64,000 bases of DNA from Caecibacter massiliensis. Lineage in GTDB: Bacteria; Bacillota; Negativicutes; Veillonellales; Megasphaeraceae. Location of the stretch: contig LT608311.1 of NCBI GenBank assembly GCA_900095875.1, positions 1,612,001-1,676,000 on the forward strand. Reading direction: 5' to 3'. Of this stretch, positions 15,777-23,849 are shown in pieces. The position numbers and the translations under genes were made by a program. Each line of letters starts with the position of its first letter. The first letter of the stretch is position 1. The notes below the pieces were generated by a model. It saw nothing but the letters and a program-made list of their open reading frames with translations, made no database searches and had not been told where the DNA came from.

Positions 15777-17222
15777 GTGGCAGGAGAACGGGCCGTGCAG
15801 GGTGTCAGCCCGGATATGCTTATGGAGGCAATGGATGCCGTAACCGATGGCGTCGTCATTGTCGATACGGATTCGCGGATTGTGTATTTAAATGAAGCGT
15901 ATACGCATATTTTGAACGTAAAAAAAGAAAAAGTGTTATACCGGCGCATGGATGAAATTGAACCGGGAGCGGTCATATTGGATACGCTGATGGATCATAA
16001 GCCGCGGCTGCATCAGTTTGTTGAGGTACGGACGCGGGGAAAGAAGATTCTCGTCAACATTACGCCAATTTTTAAGGGAGGCGTTTTTTGTGGTGCCATA
16101 TCGGTATTTAAAGATATTACGGAAATTACAGTAGTGCAGCGGGAACTGGAGAAGACCCAGCGCCTGAGTCATTCCATATTTAAAGCTTTGTCAACGGAGA
16201 AGCCGTCATTGCCAAGGGAATTTTCTCATATTATCGGCGAAGACCCGGCCTTTTTACGCTGTTTGAAAATGGCGGAAATCGTGGCGCCGACGGATGCGAC
16301 GGTCCTCATCGAAGGGGAAAGCGGAGCCGGGAAGGAAGTTTTCGTGCAGGCTATCCGCAGCCTGAGCGGCAAACGGAGTTATCCGTTTGTCAGCATGAAT
16401 TGTTCGGCCATTCCTGAAACGCTGATTGAGAGCGAACTCTTTGGTTATACGTCGGGGTCCTTTACGGGTGCTTCCCGGGGCGGGAAAGCCGGCAAGTTTG
16501 AACTGGCTGATGGCGGTACGATTTTTCTCGATGAAATCGGCGAGATGCCCTTATTCATGCAGTCTAAATTATTGCGGGTTCTCCAGTCCGGAGAAATCCA
16601 GAAGATAGGGTCCGACAAAGTACAGAAAGTGGATGTCCGGGTCATTGCGGCGACGAACCGGAATCTGAAACAGATGGTAGAAGACGGGAAATTCCGGGAA
16701 GATTTGTATTTCCGCCTCAATACCTTTAAAATTGTCATACCGCCCCTGCGCAGACGGCGGAAAGATATCCTGCTCCTGGCAAACCATTTCCTGGATATTT
16801 TTTCAGAAAAATATCATAAGCACCTGTCTTTTTCTCCCGGTACGGCAGCCGTATTGCAGAAGAGTCCCTGGTCGGGAAATGTCCGGCAACTCGAAAGCTG
16901 CGTAGAATATGCCGTCATCGTCGCAGGAGGGAGTGTGATCCTGCCGGAAGATCTGCCTGACGAACTGCTGCAGGGACAGAGCCGGGATGGATATACGGCA
17001 GAATTGCCTGAAAAAGGACAGAGAGCTCCATCCGGCCAGGAGCAGAATGTATCGCCGCTTCGGATGGATATCCAGCAGATTGAACGGGAACGGATGCGTG
17101 AAGCCCTGGAAAAAGCACAGGGAAACAAGACGAAAGCCATGGAATTATTGGGCATTAGCCGGCGGACTTTTTATAAAAAATATAAATTATATGGTTTTTC
17201 TAATGATTTGTATACTAAGTAA
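15777..17222 (+). CDS. PAS-domain sigma-54-dependent activator
   Basis: 481 residues if translation starts at GTG 15777, which has GGAGG eight bases upstream; ATG 15750 is in frame but has no ribosome site. Domains: PAS sensor (about 10-115, AVTDGVVIVDTDSRIVYLNEAY), AAA+ ATPase (about 140-380) with Walker A GESGAGKE, the sigma-54-contacting loop GSFTGA (usually GAFTGA), Walker B GGTIFLDEIGEM and an arginine-finger region, and a C-terminal Fis-type helix-turn-helix (GNKTKAMELLGISRRTFYKK). It activates RpoN promoters in response to a small ligand or redox state. It lies directly upstream of the AtuA/CoA-transferase operon, its likely target. Confidence 0.93.
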   Translation: MAGERAVQGVSPDMLMEAMDAVTDGVVIVDTDSRIVYLNEAYTHILNVKKEKVLYRRMDEIEPGAVILDTLMDHKPRLHQFVEVRTRGKKILVNITPIFKGGVFCGAISVFKDITEITVVQRELEKTQRLSHSIFKALSTEKPSLPREFSHIIGEDPAFLRCLKMAEIVAPTDATVLIEGESGAGKEVFVQAIRSLSGKRSYPFVSMNCSAIPETLIESELFGYTSGSFTGASRGGKAGKFELADGGTIFLDEIGEMPLFMQSKLLRVLQSGEIQKIGSDKVQKVDVRVIAATNRNLKQMVEDGKFREDLYFRLNTFKIVIPPLRRRRKDILLLANHFLDIFSEKYHKHLSFSPGTAAVLQKSPWSGNVRQLESCVEYAVIVAGGSVILPEDLPDELLQGQSRDGYTAELPEKGQRAPSGQEQNVSPLRMDIQQIERERMREALEKAQGNKTKAMELLGISRRTFYKKYKLYGFSNDLYTK

Positions 17223-17268
17223 ATATTATGTGTATACCTAGTATACAAAAGAAACAGCCAGTGTATAC
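17210..17268. promoter_or_regulatory. GTATAC cluster, likely activator binding sites
   Basis: Four GTATAC hexamers start at 17210, 17232, 17241 and 17263; a fifth is at 17331. The middle two form the 15-base palindrome GTATAC-CTA-GTATAC. First/third and second/fourth are both 31 bases apart (three helical turns). They lie 85-143 bases before the -24 element at 17353, the expected place for enhancer sites of the activator encoded just upstream. Confidence 0.6.
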
Positions 17269-17296
17269 AACGAGGAGTGGATACGCTGGCTGTTTC
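17251..17296 (+). terminator. Hairpin after the sigma-54 activator gene
   Basis: GAAACAGCCAG(T)GTAT pairs with GATACGCTGGCTGTTTC. The stem is strong but lacks a T-run; it could end activator transcription. It overlaps one of the GTATAC sites. Confidence 0.55.
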
Positions 17297-17352
17297 TGTG
17301 TCAAAAGGGCATATTATGGATGGTTTCCGCGTATACTTCCGGAAGAATTTAT

Positions 17353-17369
17353 TGGCATTATAATTTCAT
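17353..17369 (+). promoter_or_regulatory. Sigma-54 -24/-12 promoter candidate
   Basis: TGGCAT...TTTCAT with exact GG-N10-TC spacing, 82 bases before the AtuA-like start. Same variant -12 element as at 6563. Position after the GTATAC cluster and beside an RpoN activator supports it. Confidence 0.6.
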
Positions 17370-17450
17370 ATAAAATGGTGAAAGCAATGTGTTACAGTCA
17401 TGACTTGCATATACTTATTATCACAACTATTTATGAAAAGAGGTTACGTT

Positions 17451-18812
17451 ATGATGAAAACAATCCGGATCGGCGGAGGCCAGGGGTTCTGGGGCGATCT
17501 GAGCGATGCCCCCATTACGATGGCACGGGAAGACAATCTTGATTATATCTGCTGTGATTATCTGGCAGAACTTACACTCTCTATTATGCGGCGCCAGCAG
17601 GAAAAACGGCCTGAAGCCGGCTATGCCCGCGATTTCATCACGGCTCTAAAAGGTATGCTTCCCTATCTTGCCGAAAAAGGGACCAAGGTCATTACCAATG
17701 CCGGTGGCATGAATGTCAAAGCCTGTGTGGAAAAAGCAAAAGAAGCCATCCGCGAAGGCGGTTATCATTTGAAAGTCGGCTATGTACTAGGTGACGACGT
17801 GCGCGAACTGATTCCCCAGCTGCGTGCCCAGGGTATCACGATGAAACATATGGATACGGGTGAAGATATCGACCGCATCCTGCCCAATATGGTAAACGCC
17901 AACGTATATTACGGGGTAGAACCGATTGTCAAATGCCTGGAAGACGGAGCAGACATCATCATTCTCGGCCGCTCGACCGATACAGCTATGTTTGAAGCAC
18001 CCCTCATTTATGAATTTGGCTGGAAACTCGACGACTGGACAGCCAAAGCTACGGGCATCCTGGCAGGCCATCTCTGCGAATGTGGCGCCCAGGCGACCGG
18101 CGGCAACTATGACTACGACTGGGAACACGTGCCGAGCCCGGAAAACCTTGGCTATCCTATTGCCGAAATCAGCGAAAAAGGCAGCCTCGTCCTGACGAAG
18201 ACGAAGAATACCGGCGGCCTGGTTACGCCTCAGTCGGTCAAAGAACAGCTGCTCTATGAAATCCATGATCCATCCAAATACATTACTCCCGATGTCGTTG
18301 CCGATTTCAGCAAGATTACACTGGAAGAAATCGAACGGGATCACGTAGCCGTCCGCGGTGTTACAGGTACACCGGCTCCGGATACACTAAAACTCTGCGT
18401 TGGTTATCTGGAAGGGTACCGTACCATTGCCTACCTGCCCTATTCCTGGCCGCGCGCTTACGACAAGGCGAAGATGGCTGCCGATATCCTCGACAAACGG
18501 CTTGCCATGAAGAATGCTAAAATCGTCCGCAAGAACATCAGCTATCTCGGCGTCAATGCCCTCCATGGACCGCTGGCTCCGGAAATCGATGCCGACCTCA
18601 ATGAAGTCGTCCTCCGCTACGCAATCATGACGGAATCGAAAAAAGAAGGCCTGAAACTGACGCCGGAAGTAGCAGCTGTCAGTAATCTGAACGGCCCGGC
18701 ACAGGGCTGCTTCTTCGGTGGCCGCAGCCGTCCCAGTGAAGTATTTGCTCTCTGGCCGACACTGATTCCGCGCGACGCCATCAAACTTACGACATTTGTT
18801 GAGGAGGTCTGA
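17451..18812 (+). CDS. AtuA/DUF1446-family protein, large subunit
   Basis: 453 residues from ATG 17451 (AAAAGAGG upstream; ATG-ATG doublet). The N-terminal TIRIGGGQGFWGDLSDAP is the hallmark of the AtuA-like (DUF1446) family. In acyclic terpene degradation AtuA sits with acyl-CoA carboxylase genes; elsewhere the family is found with CoA-transferases and its chemistry is unclear. Here the conserved C-terminal part of the family is a separate small gene just downstream. First gene of an operon with the small AtuA part, a CoA transferase and a CitMHS transporter, so it probably acts on a CoA-activated organic acid. Confidence 0.85.
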   Translation: MMKTIRIGGGQGFWGDLSDAPITMAREDNLDYICCDYLAELTLSIMRRQQEKRPEAGYARDFITALKGMLPYLAEKGTKVITNAGGMNVKACVEKAKEAIREGGYHLKVGYVLGDDVRELIPQLRAQGITMKHMDTGEDIDRILPNMVNANVYYGVEPIVKCLEDGADIIILGRSTDTAMFEAPLIYEFGWKLDDWTAKATGILAGHLCECGAQATGGNYDYDWEHVPSPENLGYPIAEISEKGSLVLTKTKNTGGLVTPQSVKEQLLYEIHDPSKYITPDVVADFSKITLEEIERDHVAVRGVTGTPAPDTLKLCVGYLEGYRTIAYLPYSWPRAYDKAKMAADILDKRLAMKNAKIVRKNISYLGVNALHGPLAPEIDADLNEVVLRYAIMTESKKEGLKLTPEVAAVSNLNGPAQGCFFGGRSRPSEVFALWPTLIPRDAIKLTTFVEEV

Positions 18813-18816
18813 AATC

Positions 18817-19137
18817 ATGAAAGTACAATTAAAAGATATCGCCCATGGCCGCTGTGGCGATAAAAGCGATACATCTAATATCTGCATCTATGCACGGAAA
18901 CCCCAGTATTATAAAGCGATGGAAAAACAACTGACGGCTGATGCCGTGCGCCGTCATTTCGAAGGACTCGTATTCGGCGATGTCGTACGTTACGACGTCC
19001 CCCAGCTGGACGGCTTCAACTTCGTCATGCATCATGCCCTCGATGGCGGTGCGACCCGTTCCCTGCGCCTGGACACACTGGGAAAATGCATGGAAGCTGC
19101 TCTTCTCAGAATGTATATTGAAATTGATGATGAATAG
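18817..19137 (+). CDS. AtuA-related small protein (C-terminal module)
   Basis: 106 residues from ATG 18817, preceded by GAGGAGGT. KVQLKDIAHGRCGDKSDTSNICIYAR is the typical start of the AtuA C-terminal domain, which in many bacteria is fused to the large part. Starting five bases after the preceding stop suggests coupled translation and equal amounts, so the two probably form a heteromer. Confidence 0.85.
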   Translation: MKVQLKDIAHGRCGDKSDTSNICIYARKPQYYKAMEKQLTADAVRRHFEGLVFGDVVRYDVPQLDGFNFVMHHALDGGATRSLRLDTLGKCMEAALLRMYIEIDDE

Positions 19138-19149
19138 AGGTGTCATGCT

Positions 19150-20337
19150 ATGTCTAAACCATTAGAAGGCATCCGCGTCCTCGATCTCACCCGTGTCCTT
19201 TCCGGCCCTTACTGCACGATGCTGCTGGCAGATATGGGAGCGGAAGTCATTAAGATTGAATCGCCCCATGGCGATGACAGCCGGGCGTATCCTCCGTTTG
19301 ATAAGGGAATCAGTGCCTACTATGCCAACCTGAACCGCAATAAAAAGAGTGTGGAACTGGATTTGCATGATGAAAAGGCAAAAGAAGTCCTTCGTCAGCT
19401 CATCAAAGTCTCGGATGTTTTTGTAGAAAATTTCAAACCCGGCACCATTGCTAAAATGGGATTTTCCTATGAAGAAGTAAAGAAACTCAATCCGAATATC
19501 ATCTTTGCGTCAATATCCGGATTTGGCCAGACCGGCCCGTACCGGCTGCTGCCCGGCTATGATGTCATTGCCCAGGCGCTCAGCGGCATGATGAGTGTTA
19601 CTGGCTGGCCGGATTCTCCGCCAACCCGGACGGGGACGGCTATTGGTGACGTCTTGGGCGGCCTGAACTGCTGCATCGGCATCCTGGCAGCTCTGCAGGG
19701 ACGGAATACACAGCATCACGGTGAATACGTCGATGTAGGGCTGGTGGACTGCTCGGTCAGCGCCATGGAAACCATAACGGAAATTTACATGGTAGAAGGC
19801 CGTATTCCTCAGCGGGCAGGCAACCGTTATGAATTCATTTATCCGTACGATTCTTTTGAAGCATCGGATAAATGGATTGTCATCGGTGTCGGCAACGATG
19901 CTATCTGGAAACGGTTCTGCGAAGCGACGGATCATGCCGACTGGTTTGCCGATGAACGGTTTAAACTGAATAAGGACCGGGCAAATCAGAAAGATGAACT
20001 GAACGCCATGGTTACGAGCTGGACAAAACAGCATACGGCAAAAGAAGTCATTGAAATCCTCAGGGCCCACAGCGTACCTTGTGCGCCTATCCATGATGTG
20101 TCCGATGTAGTAAACGATGAACACATTGCCAAAGCCCGTCAGATGATTTGCGAAATTGACCACCCCGTGGAAGGGAAAATGCGCGTAACAGGAAATCCGG
20201 TAAAAATGACAGAAGCCGATCCCTATACGTATGCGAAGGCGCCTACCCTGGGAAAAGATACAGGAAACGTTTTGGCGGATATCCTGCATCTGGATGAAGA
20301 TACTATTGCGTACTTTACAAAATCAATTACTGACTGA
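19150..20337 (+). CDS. CaiB/BaiF-type (class III) CoA transferase
   Basis: 395 residues, normal for formyl-CoA-transferase relatives. Seen: LEGIRVLDLTRVLSGPYCTMLLADMGAEVIKIE at the N-terminus, NRNKKSVELDL, and the catalytic-aspartate region YVDVGLVDCSVSAME. It moves CoA between organic acids through a glutamyl/aspartyl anhydride-type intermediate. In this operon it would activate the acid imported by the CitMHS transporter and hand it to the AtuA pair. Starts 12 bases after the small AtuA gene. Confidence 0.92.
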   Translation: MSKPLEGIRVLDLTRVLSGPYCTMLLADMGAEVIKIESPHGDDSRAYPPFDKGISAYYANLNRNKKSVELDLHDEKAKEVLRQLIKVSDVFVENFKPGTIAKMGFSYEEVKKLNPNIIFASISGFGQTGPYRLLPGYDVIAQALSGMMSVTGWPDSPPTRTGTAIGDVLGGLNCCIGILAALQGRNTQHHGEYVDVGLVDCSVSAMETITEIYMVEGRIPQRAGNRYEFIYPYDSFEASDKWIVIGVGNDAIWKRFCEATDHADWFADERFKLNKDRANQKDELNAMVTSWTKQHTAKEVIEILRAHSVPCAPIHDVSDVVNDEHIAKARQMICEIDHPVEGKMRVTGNPVKMTEADPYTYAKAPTLGKDTGNVLADILHLDEDTIAYFTKSITD

Positions 20338-20355
20338 TAAGTCCTTTATTACCCT

Positions 20356-20392
20356 GGATATCCTGCCGCAGTATGTCTGCGGCAGGATATCC
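20356..20392 (+). promoter_or_regulatory. Perfect 16-base hairpin before the CitMHS gene
   Basis: Arms GGATATCCTGCCGCAG and its exact complement surround TATGT. No T-run follows, and the ribosome site AGGAGG begins six bases later. It could be an mRNA processing or stability site that sets transporter expression apart from the enzymes, or an operator. Confidence 0.6.
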
Positions 20393-20408
20393 GGATAGGA
20401 GGTTTACT

Positions 20409-21704
20409 ATGTTAGCTGTTGTAGGTTTGGTCACGGTTCTTCTGGTCCTGATCAGCATACTGACGAAAAAGCTTTCTACGATGTGTGCTTTGATTTCCGT
20501 GCCAATTATTGCCTGCCTGATATTAGGACTGGGCGGCGATATGGGGAAATTCATGATGGCCGGGATTAAGAGCGTAGCTCCGACTGGTGCTATGTTTATT
20601 TTTGCCGTGTTATTTTTCACGATTATGGGAGATACGGGCGTTTTTGAACGCATTGTTAATAAAATCCTCAGCATTGTTGGTTCAAATCCCATAAAAATAT
20701 GTATTGGTACATATGTTATTACCTTATTGACACACCTGGATGGATCCGGTGCCAGTACCTTTCTCATTACGGTTCCAGCTATGCTTCCGATTTACGAAAA
20801 GTTAAAAATGGACCGGCGTATCCTGGCCACAATCGTAGCTCTCGGTGCTGGTACAATGAACATCGTGCCCTGGGGCGGACCGACCATCCGGGCGGCTACG
20901 GCACTGGAAATGCCCGTCATGGATTTATTTGCCCCCATGGTCATCCCGCAGGTCATCGGGATGATGGCAGGTATTGCCATTGCCGTCATATTCGGGATGA
21001 AAGAAAAACGCCGCCTCGGTGCGGAGCTGATAAATATCAGTCTGGAACCGGCGCCGCTGTCAGATGAGGAAGCCGCTTTGCGCCGCCCTAAGTTTTTCTG
21101 GTTTAACCTGTTCCTGATCATTGCCACCGTTGCCTTACTGGTCAAAGGAACACTGCCCCCGGCAGGATGCTTTATGGTAGCACTGGTCATAGCCCTGATG
21201 GTCAATTATCCTAATCTCAAGACACAGGGTCAGTTGATTGATACTCATGCCAAATCTGCTCTGATGATGGCCAGCGTATTATTTGCTGCTGGTATTTTTA
21301 CGGGTATCATGAAAGGTGCCGGAATGCTCAATGCCATGGCTCAGGGACTGGTCACGATTATTCCGGACGCACTGGCTGCTCATTTTGCCGTTATCATTGG
21401 TGTCATTTCTATGCCGGCAAGTCTGTTGTTCGACCCGGATAGCTTCTATTTTGCCGTACTGCCTGTACTGGCACAGGCTGCTGATGCCGTCGGGCTGGCT
21501 GGTGTCGATCTGGGCAGGGCTGCCATCTGTGGTCAGATGACGCTGGGCTTCCCCGTTTCTCCATTGACTCCGTCTACATTCTTACTCGTCGGCCTTGCCG
21601 GTGTTGACTTCGGTGAACATCAGAAACACACCTTCTTCTGGGCCTGGCTGGTATCTCTGATTATTCTCTTTGCTGCTGTCCTCGTCGGATCTATTCCGCT
21701 GTAA
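20409..21704 (+). CDS. CitMHS-family citrate/organic-acid transporter
   Basis: 431 residues from ATG 20409 (AGGAGG upstream). About twelve hydrophobic segments with GAGTMNIVPWGGPTIRAATAL in the middle and DPDSFYFAVLPVLAQ plus GFPVSPLTPSTFLLVGLAGVD near the end, all characteristic of CitMHS carriers that import metal-citrate by proton symport. Related members may carry other di/tricarboxylates. Last gene of the AtuA-CoA transferase operon, so it most likely brings in their substrate. Confidence 0.9.
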   Translation: MLAVVGLVTVLLVLISILTKKLSTMCALISVPIIACLILGLGGDMGKFMMAGIKSVAPTGAMFIFAVLFFTIMGDTGVFERIVNKILSIVGSNPIKICIGTYVITLLTHLDGSGASTFLITVPAMLPIYEKLKMDRRILATIVALGAGTMNIVPWGGPTIRAATALEMPVMDLFAPMVIPQVIGMMAGIAIAVIFGMKEKRRLGAELINISLEPAPLSDEEAALRRPKFFWFNLFLIIATVALLVKGTLPPAGCFMVALVIALMVNYPNLKTQGQLIDTHAKSALMMASVLFAAGIFTGIMKGAGMLNAMAQGLVTIIPDALAAHFAVIIGVISMPASLLFDPDSFYFAVLPVLAQAADAVGLAGVDLGRAAICGQMTLGFPVSPLTPSTFLLVGLAGVDFGEHQKHTFFWAWLVSLIILFAAVLVGSIPL

Positions 21705-21770
21705 GGTCATAGAAAAATCAGCATAGTCTGCGTAGATTAGTACATCAAAAGTGAAAAAAATCACATGAAT

Positions 21771-21822
21771 AAAAGATTCACTGTAAAACAGGATAAACGC
21801 TGCTTCACAGTGAATCTTTTTT
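21771..21822 (+). terminator. Terminator after the CitMHS operon
   Basis: AAAAGATTCACTGT pairs with ACAGTGAATCTTTT, followed by TT. Confidence 0.8.
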
Positions 21823-21875
21823 GTATGTCCCGTGATATAATAAAAGAACCATAGTACATGACGGAGGATACAGTG

Positions 21876-22478
21876 ATGGAACATACGAATATCATGCAAT
21901 GGCCCGATGGCAGGGTGCGGTGCCGGTGGTGCAATCCACAGAATCCGCTGTATATTGCCTATCATGATGCGGAGTGGGGTGTGCCCTGCCATGATGACCA
22001 GCGGTTGTTTGAGATGCTGGTCCTGGAAGGGTTTCAGGCCGGTCTTTCCTGGGAATGTGTTCTCAATAAGAGGGAAGGGTTCCGCCAGGCCTTTGACGGG
22101 TTCAATCCTTTGGTGATAGCTCGTTATCCCGATGAAAAATTAGAAGCGCTGCGGCACGATTCCCGCATTATACGGAATAAGCTGAAAATCAGGGCTGCCA
22201 GGACCAATGCCCGCGTCTTTCTGGCCATTCAGGCGGAGTGGGGCTGTTTTGATGCCTACTTGTGGCACTGGACGCAGGGGAAGGTCATATGTGAGCAGGG
22301 CTGTACCCGGTCTTTGCTGTCGGACCAGATTTCGGCGGACCTTAAGAAACGGGGCATGACCTTTGTCGGTACGACTATTATCTACGCCTACCTGCAGGCC
22401 ATGGGCGTCATCTGCAGTCATGAAGAAGGATGCTGGAAGCAGGGGCAGCATGCGGAAGACCGTCCGGTATGCCCATAA
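21876..22478 (+). CDS. tag: DNA-3-methyladenine glycosylase I
   Basis: 200 residues from ATG 21876 (CGGAGGA upstream; an ATG 18 bases earlier overlaps the ribosome site). It excises 3-methyladenine from alkylated DNA. Seen: RCRWCNPQNPLYIAYHDAEWGVP with zinc-ligand cysteine, the FEMLVLEGFQAGLSWE helix-hairpin-helix entry, and the C-terminal SxxLKKRGMTFVGTTIIYAYLQAMGVICSHEEGC with the remaining zinc ligands. Stands alone. Confidence 0.95.
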   Translation: MEHTNIMQWPDGRVRCRWCNPQNPLYIAYHDAEWGVPCHDDQRLFEMLVLEGFQAGLSWECVLNKREGFRQAFDGFNPLVIARYPDEKLEALRHDSRIIRNKLKIRAARTNARVFLAIQAEWGCFDAYLWHWTQGKVICEQGCTRSLLSDQISADLKKRGMTFVGTTIIYAYLQAMGVICSHEEGCWKQGQHAEDRPVCP

Positions 22479-22485
22479 AAAACGA

Positions 22486-22510
22486 GGAGCTGTCGCATAA
22501 AGACAGCTCC
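22486..22510 (-). terminator. Hairpin between tag and tnpB
   Basis: GGAGCTGTC/GACAGCTCC stem. A run of A on the plus strand just before it gives a U-run on minus-strand RNA, so it can terminate transcription coming from tnpB. Confidence 0.6.
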
Positions 22511-22542
22511 CCGTTGAGTTTGAGTTTGCCGTTTGTAGTGGG

Positions 22543-22575
22543 GTGAACGTACCCCCGCCTACAGAGGCGGGAGCT
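22543..22575 (-). mobile_element. Right-end hairpin of an IS200/IS605-type element
   Basis: Downstream of tnpB on its own strand, a CCCGCCT/AGGCGGG stem followed by GTACGTTCAC resembles the subterminal hairpin and right end of IS605-type elements, which is also the 3' end of the omega RNA that guides TnpB. No matching left end was found. Confidence 0.5.
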
Positions 22576-22681
22576 TCCTGCTTCAACGAGAACAGCACTA
22601 CAGCTCCGAGGAACTGCTGCGGCTTACACTCTCTCCACAAGCGTAGATTCCCGTACGACCCACGGTACTTTATGCGTTATG

Positions 22682-23704
22682 TCAGGCAGATATTCGCCTA
22701 GCTTCTTCTCGTATATTTATCGCAGCGTTCTTATCTCTGTCATGATGACTGCCACATTTCGGGCAATCCCATTCTCGTATAGACAAATCTTTCGTTTCAT
22801 TGTTCTGGTAACCACAAACATGGCATAGCTGACTGCTTGGATACCATTTGTCTATCTTGATAAGCTGTTTGCCTTGCCAAGCCAGCTTATATTCCAACAT
22901 GTTTGTGAACATATTCCAGCCATTATCTGCTACGGACTTACCAAAACTGAATTTACCGCCTTTCTTGCGTTTAGCCATCGCCTTGACGCTGATATCCTCA
23001 ATACCTATGGCATCATAGTGGTCTACCAAGTAGCGGGCTTTTTTGTGCAGGAAGTCGCGGCGTTGATTGGCAATTTTCTCATGAAGCACAGCTACGCGAA
23101 GCCTTTGCTTTTCACGATTGTGGCTTCCTTTTTGCCTTTTGGATAGTTTTCTTTGTGCTTGAGCCAATCTCTTCTCGGTTTTACGCAAAAAGTTTGGATA
23201 ATTCGCATCATCTTCGTCAGAAGCAACATATAGACCGTGCATGGCAAAATCAAGCCCAAGAAATTTCTTCGGCATTATAGGGAGTATTTGGTTTTCGTAC
23301 TCCACCAAAATACTGATATAGAATTTTCCTGAAGGTGTTCTGCTTATGGTAACGGTCTTTATCGTGCTGTTTTTCATCAGGGGACGATGCAGACATAATT
23401 TTACCCAACCAACTTTAGGCAATTTAACCTTATTTCCTTCTAATCGGACAGATCCTTTCTGATTGTTCGTAGAATACGAAGCATGACCTGTCTTTTTCGA
23501 TTTGAAGCGTGGCTTGCCAAAATGCTTTCGATTTCTAAAAAAGTTATTGTATGCTTTGCTCAGGTTCATCTGTGCATTGGCAAGAGCAAGACTGTCCACT
23601 TCTTTCAGCCAAGGAAACTCTTCCTTATACTGTGCGGGAGTATTGTTCAGTTTCTTACCGGTTTCCTTATAGTAATCAAGGTGCTCTCCAAGAGGCGGAT
23701 TAGG
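22682..23704 (-). pseudogene. tnpB: TnpB (IS605 OrfB) nuclease gene, 5'-truncated
   Basis: The frame is open from 23704, just after a stop at 23705-23707, and reads NPPLGEHLDYYKETGKKLNNTPAQY..., so roughly the first 35 residues of a normal TnpB are absent. The first ATG gives 305 residues from 23599. The RuvC-like catalytic residues are all kept (Asp in GLDFAMHG, Glu in GIEDISVKAM, Asp in HDRDKNAA), as is the zinc finger CHVCGY...CPKCG. TnpB is an RNA-guided DNA endonuclease. No tnpA is nearby. The loss removes the first part of the wedge domain, so activity is doubtful; the kept active site suggests recent decay. Confidence 0.8.
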
Positions 23705-23741
23705 TTAAATCATTTTCTATAAACTACAAACTATACAGTAA

Positions 23742-23787
23742 AAGGGACTTACGTATGATAGTAGAAACCTTCATGCGTAAGTCCCTT
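23742..23787 (-). terminator. Terminator downstream of ychF
   Basis: AAGGGACTTACG and CGTAAGTCCCTT arms; on the minus strand the stem ends in a U-rich tail. It lies directly before the truncated tnpB frame. Confidence 0.7.
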
Positions 23788-23849
23788 GCTGTTGGTGTTG
23801 ACGCAGGACAGGAATATTCTGCCTGCCCGGAGCAGGCAGGGATGACCTA

